A stretch of 14,368 bases of DNA from Psychrobacter sp. (GCF_030454045.1 NZ_JAKDJE010000073.1:1-14368), one strand, 5' to 3'; shown: positions 1-7,735, counted from the stretch's first letter. A program made the numbers and translations. Notes: a model not told the origin generated them from the letters alone.

Positions 1-45
1 AATGGTAGTGTGGTTCGCCCATGTGAGAGTAGGTCATCGTCAGCT
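1..45 (+). rRNA. rrf: 5S ribosomal RNA, 3' end (partial)
   Basis: The window opens inside a 5S rRNA gene. The stretch GTGTGGTTCGCCCATGTGAG, followed by AGTAGGTCATCGTCAGC, matches the conserved 3' third of gamma-proteobacterial 5S rRNA (loop E/helix IV region, then the 3' strand of helix I). The 5' part lies outside the window, and the exact mature 3' end (about 43-46) is estimated. A strong hairpin terminator follows at once, as expected at the end of an rRNA operon. Confidence 0.9.
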
Positions 46-57
46 CTCTATTCTAGA

Positions 58-96
58 TAAAGCCCCCTGATACTAACGTGTCAGGGGGCTTTTCTT
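58..96 (+). terminator. Rho-independent terminator of the rRNA operon
   Basis: A perfect stem AGCCCCCTGA (61-70) pairs with TCAGGGGGCT (81-90) around a 10-nt loop. It is flanked by A residues upstream and a TTTTCTTT tract downstream. It lies about 13 nt after the 5S 3' end, so it most likely ends the rRNA operon transcript. Confidence 0.92.
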
Positions 97-254
97 TGGG
101 CATTAAAAATTACGTTATATTATTTACAACCACTTTGATATACTAAGCGTATACAACATTTATGGATCAGTAAAAATATACAGTGTCTTTTTTACTGTTA
201 TATCGCTGTAAACTAAACTCTAAAATGGTGAATTGTAGATTATATGGATAAACT

Positions 255-929
255 ATGAGAGATGCCTATATAAGATTCTTTAATGAAGGTTATATATCTA
301 AAGAGAACTTCTTTAATTTCGGTTTGGAAGAAACGATTTATGCTCCTTATGATAAAGCCGAAATTGAATGGAATCTCTTAAAAAATCGTATCTATGGTAA
401 TGAAAAAGTATTTATTCGAGGGTTTGGTCGCGATGCAAATGGCACCCATTTATTCCAAGCGCTTTATAAAAAGTTACTCAGCAACCATAACGTTCGAAAA
501 GACTCTACGAACAATGCAGAACCAGCTAAGCTGATTAGATCTTTGACTGGATACTCCAAAACTCAGAGTTCTAAATTCGAATCAATTAGAAATTATCAAA
601 TTTCCCATATTTTTGGGCGTACTAAGAATGTTTTTGCTTTTACAGCGCCATGGAATATTGTTTATATGCCAAAAATGCTTGACCCATTCACAGGCCACGA
701 GGCTAAAGGAGAAATGATAGATGAATATACTTTATTATTTCAAAGGCAAGGTTATCATAGGTTCGAAAAGCTGATAGACGAATTTAATGAAATTATGATT
801 AATCCTAATTTTAAAGAAAGAGTTAATGAAGTTTTATACTCATTCCATTCAAATGAAACTTATAGTATTAAAGAACTCAAAAAGTTAGAAGAAGCAATTA
901 ATAAAGAGTTTAGTCCTGTTACATTATAA
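255..929 (+). CDS. Uncharacterised protein with HNH-nuclease-like signature
   Basis: This is a 224-aa soluble protein of no family I can name with certainty. Its most informative part is residues 114-152: an Ile-Ser-His stretch (H118), an aromatic-rich segment ending in APWNIV (N134) and PFTGHEAKG (H148). The H-x15-N-x13-H order and spacing are compatible with a beta-beta-alpha-metal (HNH) nuclease core, so a nuclease role is possible but inferred. N-terminal residues 50-75 contain FIRGFGRDANGTH. The C-terminus (165-215) is charged and probably helical. No signal peptide or membrane segment is visible. The ATG at 255 is the first in-frame start after a stop at 249-251. It has no clear Shine-Dalgarno and overlaps (ATGA) a four-codon mini-ORF at 244-258, so the true N-terminus is uncertain. 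Base composition is far more AT-rich than the flanking genes and no methyltransferase or other partner adjoins it, which suggests a horizontally acquired orphan placed after the rRNA operon. Confidence 0.75.
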   Translation: MRDAYIRFFNEGYISKENFFNFGLEETIYAPYDKAEIEWNLLKNRIYGNEKVFIRGFGRDANGTHLFQALYKKLLSNHNVRKDSTNNAEPAKLIRSLTGYSKTQSSKFESIRNYQISHIFGRTKNVFAFTAPWNIVYMPKMLDPFTGHEAKGEMIDEYTLLFQRQGYHRFEKLIDEFNEIMINPNFKERVNEVLYSFHSNETYSIKELKKLEEAINKEFSPVTL

Positions 930-974
930 AGTTTCAAACAGTTTAGAATAAATTCGAATAGCTGCAAAATTTCC

Positions 975-1235
975 TTAAAACAACTCACCCATCTCAAACT
1001 CTTCTTCAAAATCAAATCCTAGCTGCTCGTTTTTGCGCTGGCGCATCTGCTCGATACGCTGTCTGCGCCCATTGACCAGTCGTAGTACTTCACGGCGCTG
1101 TTCTGTCGTCATATCATGCCATCGTTGGCGCTCAGCTCGACTGCGCAAGCAACCAAAGCAATAGCCTTTCTTATTGCTTTGACAGACACCGATACAAGGG
1201 TTGTCAATGTCGAACAGCTCAAACTGTTGATTCAT
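975..1235 (-). CDS. DUF1289 family Cys-rich small protein
   Basis: This 86-aa protein carries the DUF1289 signature: PCIGVC near residues 13-18, GYCFGC at 24-29 and the basic stretch RSRAERQRWHDMTTEQRREV at 31-50. The four cysteines (C14, C18, C26, C29; spacing C-x3-C-x7-C-x2-C) suggest a small metal-binding knuckle. The family has no established function; metal binding is inferred from the cysteine pattern. The C-terminal tail is acidic (FDFEEEFEMGE). The ATG at 1233-1235 is preceded by GGAG at good spacing. It is convergent with the HNH-like gene (only 45 nt between them, no clear terminator) and divergent from yqiA. Confidence 0.88.
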   Translation of the reverse strand: MNQQFELFDIDNPCIGVCQSNKKGYCFGCLRSRAERQRWHDMTTEQRREVLRLVNGRRQRIEQMRQRKNEQLGFDFEEEFEMGELF

Positions 1236-1423
1236 GGCGACTCCATTGCGATTACCGTCATTCCTTTGACTGGTACCAGACTATTATGACTATATTATTA
1301 TGTCGCAAATATTGACTAATAGTGTGCCGTTTTATTGTTATTATTTTTGCGCATCGGGTGCTATGCTTAGCGTCACTGGCCTATATAAGACAATCATAAC
1401 AAAATTAATAAGTGAGATGATAC

Positions 1424-2077
1424 GTGAACCTGATTTATATCCATGGACTGGACAGCGATGCAAACTCGACCAAAGGGCTGCTGTTAGAAAAATACTGCCA
1501 GCGCCATCATCCTGATATCAATGTACTGCGTCCTGATTTAAACAAATCTCCTGCGCAAGTGCGTGAGCAGCTGTTGTCATTGATAGAAGGATTGAACGGT
1601 AGCGAAGATGAGCAGAAAGGATCGACCAATACAGTACTAATCGGTAGCTCATTGGGTGGGTATTTTTCTACTTTAATCAGCAATCAAATAGGTTGCCCTG
1701 CATTGCTGCTAAATCCTAGCACGCAGCCTGATATTACCCTACAGCGTTTTTCTGATTCTTCAATATCCGCTCAAAACAGCAGTGATGAGTCATCGGATAA
1801 TAAAGTCCTGCATACGACGGCGGGCGGTTGGCGTATTACGCCGTCAGATTTGCAATGGTTTGCAGATCATAAAATTTCTCAAGTCACTTATCCCAATAAA
1901 GTTGCTGTACTGCTGAAACAAGATGATGAGCTATTAAACGCTGAGTTGTCTCAGGCCTTTTATGAAGGGCAGGGTGCATCAGTAACCATGCAAGCAGGCG
2001 GCGATCATCGCTTTAGTGATTTTGGTGAGCAGCTACCGATGGTGATTGAAATGCTACGAGAGTTGGTAGAGTCTTAG
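1424..2077 (+). CDS. yqiA: YqiA-like alpha/beta-hydrolase (esterase)
   Basis: This 217-aa cytoplasmic protein belongs to the UPF0227/YqiA alpha/beta-hydrolase family, whose E. coli member has esterase activity; the physiological substrate is unknown. It begins with the strand-loop MNLIYIHGLDSDANSTKG. The nucleophile elbow GSSLG gives S76. An acid residue is likely at D167/D168 (KQDDELL), and the catalytic His is H195 in GGDHRF. It is longer than E. coli YqiA (193 aa), mainly through a Ser/Asp/Asn-rich, low-complexity stretch at about residues 108-130. The start is GTG at 1424, and a purine-rich AGTGAGATGA lies just upstream. It directly precedes parE, the same order seen in enterobacteria (yqiA-parE), which strongly supports the assignment. 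A 110-nt gap with its own promoter candidate separates it from parE. Confidence 0.88.
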   Translation: MNLIYIHGLDSDANSTKGLLLEKYCQRHHPDINVLRPDLNKSPAQVREQLLSLIEGLNGSEDEQKGSTNTVLIGSSLGGYFSTLISNQIGCPALLLNPSTQPDITLQRFSDSSISAQNSSDESSDNKVLHTTAGGWRITPSDLQWFADHKISQVTYPNKVAVLLKQDDELLNAELSQAFYEGQGASVTMQAGGDHRFSDFGEQLPMVIEMLRELVES

Positions 2078-2111
2078 ATAGACGACATTATATGACGTGA
2101 ACGATGGACTA

Positions 2112-2143
2112 TTGACCTTAACGTCGCTATTTTTGGTTATAAT
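2112..2143 (+). promoter_or_regulatory. Candidate sigma70 promoter for parE
   Basis: A perfect -10 hexamer TATAAT (2138-2143) lies 45 nt before the parE start codon. The best -35 match, TTGACC (2112-2117), is 20 nt upstream, which is longer than the usual 16-18, so the -35 is uncertain. It would let parE be transcribed independently of yqiA. Confidence 0.5.
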
Positions 2144-2187
2144 GAATAAATAGAATTAAACGCATATGAATAGTTAAGGATGCATTT

Positions 2188-4074
2188 GTGAGTCAATATA
2201 ATGCGCAATCATTAGAAGTTTTAGAAGGGCTTGAACCCGTCCGTCGTCGCCCAGGTATGTATACCGATACCACGCGCCCAAACCATTTGGCACAAGAGGT
2301 TATTGATAACTCGGTGGATGAAGCGTTGGCGGGTTATGCCAAAACCATCAAAGTGCAACTGCATAGTGATGGGTCGCTGTCTGTCGAAGATGATGGGCGC
2401 GGTATGCCAACCGATATTCACCCTGAGTTTGGTCAATCCGGTATCGAGCTGATTTTGACCCGTTTGCATGCGGGTGGTAAGTTTTCGACCTCTAATTATG
2501 AGGTGTCGGGCGGTCTGCATGGTGTGGGTATCTCTGTCGTCAATGCGCTATCTACGCGTGTCGAAGTGACGGTATGGCGCGATAGTACCCAGTTTGATAT
2601 GGCGTTCGAAAATGGCGCACCCGTGACGCCGTTGACGGAATCAGTCAGCTCTAACAAACGCAAACGTGGTACTAGAGTACACTTTTGGGCCGATGGTAGT
2701 TTCTTTGATACGCCCAAATTTAACGTTAAGCAGCTCAAGCATAATTTAAAAGCCAAAGCGGTTTTGGCCGCGGGACTAACGATTGAGTTCACCGATGATA
2801 TCAATGATGAAAAGGTGGTTTGGCAGTTTACCGATGGCGTGGTTGAGTATCTAAGCGAGCAGCTAGACGGCCTTGAGACACTACCTGAAGCACCGTTTTA
2901 TTATAATTATGATGCAAAAGCGGGTGAACGTGCGGGTGTGACCTTTGCCTTGTCTTGGCTGCCTGAGGGTGGCACGCCGATTCAAGAAAGCTATGTCAAC
3001 CTGATTCCGACAGCGCAGGGCGGTACCCACGTCAATGGCCTACGCACGGGTATCCTAGAAGCATTGCGTGAGTTTTGTGATATTCATAATTTATTACCAC
3101 GCAGTGTGAAGCTAACCGCAGAAGATGTGTGGGATGGGGTGAATTATATCTTATCTTTGAAGTTTTCTGAGCCGCAGTTTTCTGGACAGACTAAAGAGCG
3201 TCTATCGAGCCGCGAGGCTGCTGGCGCTGTACAGACCTTGGCAAAAGATGCGTTTAGCTTATGGCTCAACCAACATGCGGATATAGGTACGCAAATTGCG
3301 GAGTTGGCGATTAATAAAGCAGGTCGTCGCTTAAAATCAGCCAAAAAAGTCGCTCGTAAGAAAATCACTCAGGGACCAGCGTTGCCGGGTAAGTTGGCAG
3401 ATTGTCGCGGTGATCTGCGTGATGGCGCGGAACTGTTCTTAGTAGAGGGTGACTCGGCAGGCGGCAGTGCTAAGCAAGCACGTGATCGTCATTATCAGGC
3501 GATATTGCCACTGCGTGGTAAGATTTTGAATACATGGGAAGTGTCGTCAGATACGGTACTATCTAGTCAAGAGATTCATGATATTGCTATTGCGATCGGT
3601 GTGGATCCTGCCTCTGATGATCTGTCCGAGCTGCGCTATGACAAGATATGCATCTTGGCAGATGCGGACTCTGATGGTTTGCATATTGCGACGTTGATCT
3701 GTGCATTGTTCGTCAAGCATTTTCCTGCGCTAGTGGATGCAGGTCACCTGTTTATTGCCATGCCGCCATTGTATCGCGTGGACGTGGGTAAAGAAGTCCA
3801 CTATGCGTTAGATGAACCAGAGCTTGCGCATATTCTATCCAATGTACCGGGCAATAAAAAAGCGCAAATCACCCGTTTTAAGGGTCTCGGTGAGATGAGT
3901 GCTGAGCAGCTACGCGAAACGACAATGAGCCGTGATACGCGCCGCTTGGTGCAGCTTGATATGGACGATATGGTACTGACCAATGGCATCATGGATATGC
4001 TACTGGCGAAAAAACGTGCCGCTGATCGCAAGTCGTGGCTTGAGAGTAAAGGGGATTTGGCGGATATTTCTTAA
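2188..4074 (+). CDS. parE: DNA topoisomerase IV subunit B (ParE)
   Basis: ParE is the ATPase subunit of topoisomerase IV. With ParC it decatenates daughter chromosomes and relaxes supercoils. At 628 aa it is essentially the length of E. coli ParE (630). The GHKL ATPase domain shows EVIDNSVDEALAG (37-49, catalytic and Mg-binding E/N), DDGRGMP (68-74) and the glycine loop GGLHGVGISV (108-117). The transducer domain contains QGGTHVNG (277-284). The Toprim domain has EGDSAGGSAK (420-429, catalytic E420), PLRGKILN (441-448) and the metal-binding DADSDG (492-497), and RFKGLGEM (563-570) closes the domain. The length, and the absence of the long insertion of GyrB from this lineage, favour ParE over GyrB, as does the yqiA neighbour. 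The start is GTG at 2188 with TAAGGA (2175-2180) 7 nt upstream. The gene for the partner, parC, is not in the window. Confidence 0.97.
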   Translation: MSQYNAQSLEVLEGLEPVRRRPGMYTDTTRPNHLAQEVIDNSVDEALAGYAKTIKVQLHSDGSLSVEDDGRGMPTDIHPEFGQSGIELILTRLHAGGKFSTSNYEVSGGLHGVGISVVNALSTRVEVTVWRDSTQFDMAFENGAPVTPLTESVSSNKRKRGTRVHFWADGSFFDTPKFNVKQLKHNLKAKAVLAAGLTIEFTDDINDEKVVWQFTDGVVEYLSEQLDGLETLPEAPFYYNYDAKAGERAGVTFALSWLPEGGTPIQESYVNLIPTAQGGTHVNGLRTGILEALREFCDIHNLLPRSVKLTAEDVWDGVNYILSLKFSEPQFSGQTKERLSSREAAGAVQTLAKDAFSLWLNQHADIGTQIAELAINKAGRRLKSAKKVARKKITQGPALPGKLADCRGDLRDGAELFLVEGDSAGGSAKQARDRHYQAILPLRGKILNTWEVSSDTVLSSQEIHDIAIAIGVDPASDDLSELRYDKICILADADSDGLHIATLICALFVKHFPALVDAGHLFIAMPPLYRVDVGKEVHYALDEPELAHILSNVPGNKKAQITRFKGLGEMSAEQLRETTMSRDTRRLVQLDMDDMVLTNGIMDMLLAKKRAADRKSWLESKGDLADIS

Positions 4075-4224
4075 AAAAATGTATGTGTCTTAAAATTATG
4101 TAGTGGCCTTTAACCGCGTACCGTACAAAATGCCCACATAGGCCATTACTTATATTTATTGTTGAGCACTTTATCGCATAATAAAAGCGCGCAAAATTCG
4201 GCCTAGCGTTATGGGCTTAATGGT

Positions 4225-4953
4225 ATGATGTCAGTAACTTCATTATATTGTGCTGCTATGATGCCAAAGATTTTTAAACGCTCTCAGTCTGATACGACAC
4301 CATCTGCACGCTCGAAAATACTGCCAAATCTCAGCAGAGAACAGGTGGGTGACAACGTGCCTAGGCGTGGCAATAAAGTATCGCCTGTTATTGGCTCGTG
4401 GCTCATGAGGGCGGCAGGATGGCGGACAGTGGGTGAGATACCTAATATCTCTCAGGCCGTGGTATTGGCGCTACCGCATACCTCTAATGTCGATGGGGTT
4501 TATGCCATTCCTAGTTTGTTTGCACTGGATTTAAAAATCAGTATTATGGCAAAGCATACGCTGTTTAGGGTGCCTCTATTGTCACAATTGCTGTATTGGA
4601 TGGGTATTATCCCGATCAATCGCACGGATAAAGGCTCAGTACTACAAGCGAGTATCGATAAATTTAAAACAGGTAAGCCGCTATTTTTGGGGTTAGCGCC
4701 AGAAGGCACGCGCAAATATACCGAAAGCTGGAAAACAGGCTTTTATTATCTGGCACTCGGTGCTGGCGTTCCTATCTTGCCCGTTGCGCTGGATTATAAG
4801 ACCAAGGAGGTCCGTTTTTTGTCTTTGGTATATCCAACTGGAGATATTGAAGCGGATTTGCCAAAGATTTATGCCCAGTATCAAGGCGTACTGCCGCGTC
4901 ATCCTGAGCGTTTATCGCAGCCGCTACAGGACATCAACAACACCGCTAAATAA
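4225..4953 (+). CDS. PlsC-like 1-acylglycerol-3-phosphate acyltransferase family protein
   Basis: This protein of up to 242 aa has the four lysophospholipid-acyltransferase blocks. PHTSNVD (84-90) contains the catalytic HX4D (H85, D90). GIIPINR is at 127-133, APEGTR at 158-163 and GVPILPVALD at 181-190. By family knowledge such enzymes transfer an acyl chain to a lysophospholipid or related lipid at the inner membrane. The GNKVSP...GWRTVGEIP lead-in (49-73) resembles the short PlsC-like subfamily rather than the main PlsC, so the exact substrate is open. There is no strong transmembrane helix; hydrophobic segments at about 113-130 may dip into the membrane. The start is ambiguous: tandem ATGs at 4225/4228 and again at 4258/4261 (MMPKIFKRS...), none with a good Shine-Dalgarno. 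The later pair would remove a poorly conserved-looking leader without touching any motif. It ends at a bidirectional terminator shared with the SDR gene. Confidence 0.85.
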   Translation: MMSVTSLYCAAMMPKIFKRSQSDTTPSARSKILPNLSREQVGDNVPRRGNKVSPVIGSWLMRAAGWRTVGEIPNISQAVVLALPHTSNVDGVYAIPSLFALDLKISIMAKHTLFRVPLLSQLLYWMGIIPINRTDKGSVLQASIDKFKTGKPLFLGLAPEGTRKYTESWKTGFYYLALGAGVPILPVALDYKTKEVRFLSLVYPTGDIEADLPKIYAQYQGVLPRHPERLSQPLQDINNTAK

Positions 4954-4978
4954 CCGTTTATCGTAGCACGCCAAAAAC

Positions 4979-5016
4979 AAAAAGCCCCTGATATGATAGT
5001 ATCAGAGGCTTTTTTA
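4979..5016. terminator. Bidirectional terminator between acyltransferase and SDR genes
   Basis: AGCCCCTGATA (4983-4993) pairs with TATCAGAGGCT (5000-5010) with one C/A mismatch. An A tract precedes the stem and TTTTTT follows it, so it can terminate transcripts from both convergent genes. Confidence 0.85.
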
Positions 5017-5058
5017 TAGGATGTCGCGTTGATTGTTATCAACTCACAAACCAAAATA

Positions 5059-5841
5059 TTAGAATTGTGGTTGTCCGTTAGACGCACTAACGCCGCCATC
5101 GACAGGGAGGTTTACGCCAGTAATCATTGAGGCATCATGACTTGCTAAGAACGTGATGGCAGCAGCGATATCTTTTGGAGCAGCCAAACGCCCAAGTGGA
5201 CAGCGCGCTAAAAACTTATCTGTTTTATTATTATTGTCTTGGATAGCGGTAGTCATATTGGTTTTGGTCACGCTTGGATTGACAGCGTTGACGCGTACTC
5301 CATCAGGACCGTGATCTAGGGCTAATGTACGAGTTAAGTTGGTCACACCGGCTTTGGCAGCATTGTAGGCAGCCATATTCCAATCGCCACCCATTCCTGA
5401 GATTGATGAGACATTGACGATATTGCCCTTAGTTGCAATAAGATGGGGCATAGCGGCTTGTGAGACATAAAAAGTCCCATTTAAATTGACATCAATGGCC
5501 GAGCGCCAATCTTCAGCAGATAAGTCTGTTATTTTACCTTGAGTCGCTTTTCCCGCATTGTTAACCAGCACATCGATTTTTTCAAACTTATCGATAGCGC
5601 GCTTGACCATTTCTTGCACTTGACTTTGTACGCTGATATCACAAGTGACACAGAGGTAGTTGTCGGTATGAATCCACGTGTGATCTTCTGGAAACTCTGC
5701 TGCTGTCTGCTCTAATGTCTCAGCCGTACGACCTACCAAAACAACTCTCGCGCCTTCTTCTGCAAAGCGAATGGCAGTGGCACGACCAATACCTGATCCT
5801 GCGCCAGTGACGATGACGGTTTTTTCTTTAAAACGCTTCAT
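5059..5841 (-). CDS. SDR family NAD(P)-dependent oxidoreductase
   Basis: This is a classical short-chain dehydrogenase/reductase of 260 aa. It has the cofactor glycine motif TGAGSGIG (12-19), D69 after the third strand, NNAG (94-97), catalytic S146, and Y159 and K163 (YxxxK). The C-terminal PVDGG motif (247-251) is also typical. GRTAETL follows strand 2 with an Arg, which often goes with NADP(H), but this is only suggestive; the substrate cannot be predicted. I start it at ATG 5841 because AAGGA (5855-5851 on the minus strand) sits 9 nt before it. An in-frame TTG at 5850 would extend the protein by three residues but directly abuts the Shine-Dalgarno and is unlikely. It is a single-gene unit, convergent with the acyltransferase and divergent from the 6133 gene. 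A run QDNNNKTDK (201-209) in the substrate-loop region is unusually polar. Confidence 0.92.
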   Translation of the reverse strand: MKRFKEKTVIVTGAGSGIGRATAIRFAEEGARVVLVGRTAETLEQTAAEFPEDHTWIHTDNYLCVTCDISVQSQVQEMVKRAIDKFEKIDVLVNNAGKATQGKITDLSAEDWRSAIDVNLNGTFYVSQAAMPHLIATKGNIVNVSSISGMGGDWNMAAYNAAKAGVTNLTRTLALDHGPDGVRVNAVNPSVTKTNMTTAIQDNNNKTDKFLARCPLGRLAAPKDIAAAITFLASHDASMITGVNLPVDGGVSASNGQPQF

Positions 5842-5902
5842 AATGATCAATCCTTGTTATTATATATTGTTAGCTATAATGTTAATAAACATACCCTAGA
5901 GT

Positions 5903-5959
5903 AGCACGCAAGCATTGCTTATAATCCTAAAAGCACGCACAAGCAATATTGCTTTGACA
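5903..5959. promoter_or_regulatory. Repeated palindromic operator-like module
   Basis: Two copies of AGCACGCA (5903-5910 and 5932-5939) are each followed by a palindrome of AAGCA/TGCTT half-sites: AAGCATTGCTT (5910-5920) and the perfect 14-mer AAGCAATATTGCTT (5941-5954). The copies are offset by 29 bp. A consensus -35 hexamer TTGACA (5954-5959, plus strand) touches the second palindrome, though the matching -10 is weak (TACGTT at 5977). On the minus strand TTGCTT and TATAAG at 17-nt spacing also overlap the module. The position between divergent genes suggests a regulator-binding site; the regulator is unknown. Confidence 0.45.
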
Positions 5960-6132
5960 TCATCATAGCAAGTCATTACGTTGAAAGCGACTGTGTCTGA
6001 TAGTGCTTATGTAGTGTAATTTTACATTCTTGAAAACTTTAAAACGCTCATCATCTTAATAAAAACACCAGTATTCTGATAAGTTAAAATACAAGTTCTC
6101 ACACATTCTCTGATAATAAAAGGCTAAAACCT

Positions 6133-7608
6133 GTGTCTCAAGTATCTAATACAGTATCTGGTAAAAGCCATCTGGCTGATGAGCTGGCTTGCTACTCACA
6201 AGCCGCTGCGATGGATGTGGCTTTGACTGGTATGGATGACATTGCAGAGCAATATGGTACTCGATATGGGGCGTGTCAAGATCAGTACCAACTCCCAGCG
6301 GGTAAGCTGCGACAATTATTGCTGACAGTATATGTGCCTGTTAATACAAGCACTGCTGATATTGAGTCAATACGTCTGACAGCGGTAAAAACTGCGCTGG
6401 TAGGTTATCAGTCATTATTTCCTCAGGGTAGAGATATACAGACTAAGCAAACAGACATTATGACTCGTGATGTTCTGGTTTTTGATATTCAGCTTGTAGA
6501 TTCTGCGGCAGTGCTCAATCAAGAACATGTTGCAAGCCAGTACCATAAACAGCTAAACCGTCTACCCCATGCTTTTGGCGCTCGATACTTTTTGGAAGAG
6601 TTGGTCGTAGACATGAGTGAAGGTGGTCAGCAACTACAAGTATTTAGCTGGCATGACTGGCACTCAATGTTGGCAGCGGTACAAACCCCTTGTGAGCTAT
6701 GGCGATTTTTGGGTTATCACTTGGCGCAGTTTCAATCTACCGCTACCAGTCAGTCACCAAGCTTTTTATCAGAAAAAGAGTTGGTGACACAGTTTTTGCA
6801 AAATGGTGCTTTTTTCACACCCGCTATCGCAGTGGATAACACACTGATTAAATATGACATGCAGGATAAACCCAACCCAGCACTGATAGCCATGGCACTT
6901 GCGTATAAGAATCAGAGTGCAACGGCACAGATGTATCAGCAGCATATGCAGCAAGCCGCCGTGCTATGGTCTCAGCTCAGCACACAAATGGTCGCAGCGT
7001 ATGAGCAGGTGCAAGTAGCGACTGGCGACCAAAAACCGTCAGAGATTCCAGTATCGCGCTGGATGCAGCAATTATTAGATGAGTCCTTGTTTTCGCGTCA
7101 TGAACTTATCCGTACGCTATATAACCATCCTAAGCAGCAGCCAGCACTGCGACAGAATGGCTATGTTGTGCATCAGCACTCGTATGAGAGCTTAGGTCGG
7201 CATTATGTGCTGATATTTTATGGACAAGATTCGCAAGCAAATAATAGCAAGGCCACTATCCAACCAAATCTAGCAAAGATAGCGCAGGATGTTGCGTCTC
7301 GATTACCGATAGCGGAGCTGCATCATATCGTTGTGCTTGGGATCGATTTTATAACCGAAGCGAAGGACACCTTTATCGATATTGATGTATGGATTCAACC
7401 AGTAGATACGATGACGCAACGAGAGCGGCAACTCACCAAGCAAATACAGCAACTAAAAAAGCAAAATTCTCAGAAAAGCGCACAAAATACAAACAAGCAA
7501 ATAGATCAAAATTTTGAGAGCAATGATAGATCAAAGCATGATAGCCAACCTGGTACACTGCCTCAAATACACTTGAATCTTTCCATACCTGCACGAAACA
7601 ACACTTAA
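6133..7608 (+). CDS. Uncharacterised 491-aa Gln-rich protein
   Basis: I do not recognise this family. The product is predicted soluble, with no signal peptide or transmembrane helix. Residues 55-120 look like alternating beta/alpha structure (LRQLLLTVYVPV, then DVLVFDIQLVD). Residues 145-200 include RYFLEELVVD and a Trp/His-rich patch FSWHDWHSML followed by CELWRFLGYHLAQF, an arrangement reminiscent of conserved hypothetical proteins but with no catalytic motif I can name. The middle (255-295) is a Gln- and Met-rich helical stretch. Residues 350-425 return to hydrophobic strands (RHYVLIFYG; HHIVVLGIDF; FIDIDVWIQPVD). Residues 427-460 are a charged, Gln-rich probable coiled coil with a low-complexity, disordered tail. 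The start is GTG at 6133 with AAAAGG (6118-6123) upstream. It is a single-gene unit, divergent from the SDR gene and convergent with the channel gene. Base composition resembles its neighbours, so it is not obviously foreign. Confidence 0.8.
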   Translation: MSQVSNTVSGKSHLADELACYSQAAAMDVALTGMDDIAEQYGTRYGACQDQYQLPAGKLRQLLLTVYVPVNTSTADIESIRLTAVKTALVGYQSLFPQGRDIQTKQTDIMTRDVLVFDIQLVDSAAVLNQEHVASQYHKQLNRLPHAFGARYFLEELVVDMSEGGQQLQVFSWHDWHSMLAAVQTPCELWRFLGYHLAQFQSTATSQSPSFLSEKELVTQFLQNGAFFTPAIAVDNTLIKYDMQDKPNPALIAMALAYKNQSATAQMYQQHMQQAAVLWSQLSTQMVAAYEQVQVATGDQKPSEIPVSRWMQQLLDESLFSRHELIRTLYNHPKQQPALRQNGYVVHQHSYESLGRHYVLIFYGQDSQANNSKATIQPNLAKIAQDVASRLPIAELHHIVVLGIDFITEAKDTFIDIDVWIQPVDTMTQRERQLTKQIQQLKKQNSQKSAQNTNKQIDQNFESNDRSKHDSQPGTLPQIHLNLSIPARNNT

Positions 7609-7678
7609 TAACCAAACGTTTTTAAAAGTATGCTCTGATAAAGGATGGTTTTGATATAAATATCATTCTGTGTTGCAT

Positions 7679-7707
7679 AAAAAAAGACAGCCTAGGCTGT
7701 CTTTTTC
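7679..7707. terminator. Bidirectional terminator between 491-aa gene and channel gene
   Basis: A perfect 16-bp palindrome GACAGCCTAGGCTGTC (7686-7701) is flanked by seven A residues and five T residues. It works on both strands between two convergent genes; the hairpin would have a CTAG loop. Confidence 0.9.
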
Positions 7708-7735
7708 TTATTTAAAAGTGAGTCCTTATTGACGC

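Noticed and set aside
1300..1515. 71-codon open frame overlapping the start of yqiA
   Set aside because: It runs over the yqiA start in another frame, has no Shine-Dalgarno and gives a protein without family features; yqiA is clearly the real gene.
4101..4148. Imperfect inverted repeat TAGTGGCCT / AGGCCATTA after parE, considered as a parE terminator
   Set aside because: The loop is about 30 nt and no T tract follows, so it does not qualify as an intrinsic terminator; read-through into the acyltransferase gene remains possible.
5848..5850. TTG as start codon of the SDR gene
   Set aside because: The Shine-Dalgarno AAGGA would directly touch it; the ATG at 5841 has correct spacing and yields the normal SDR N-terminus.
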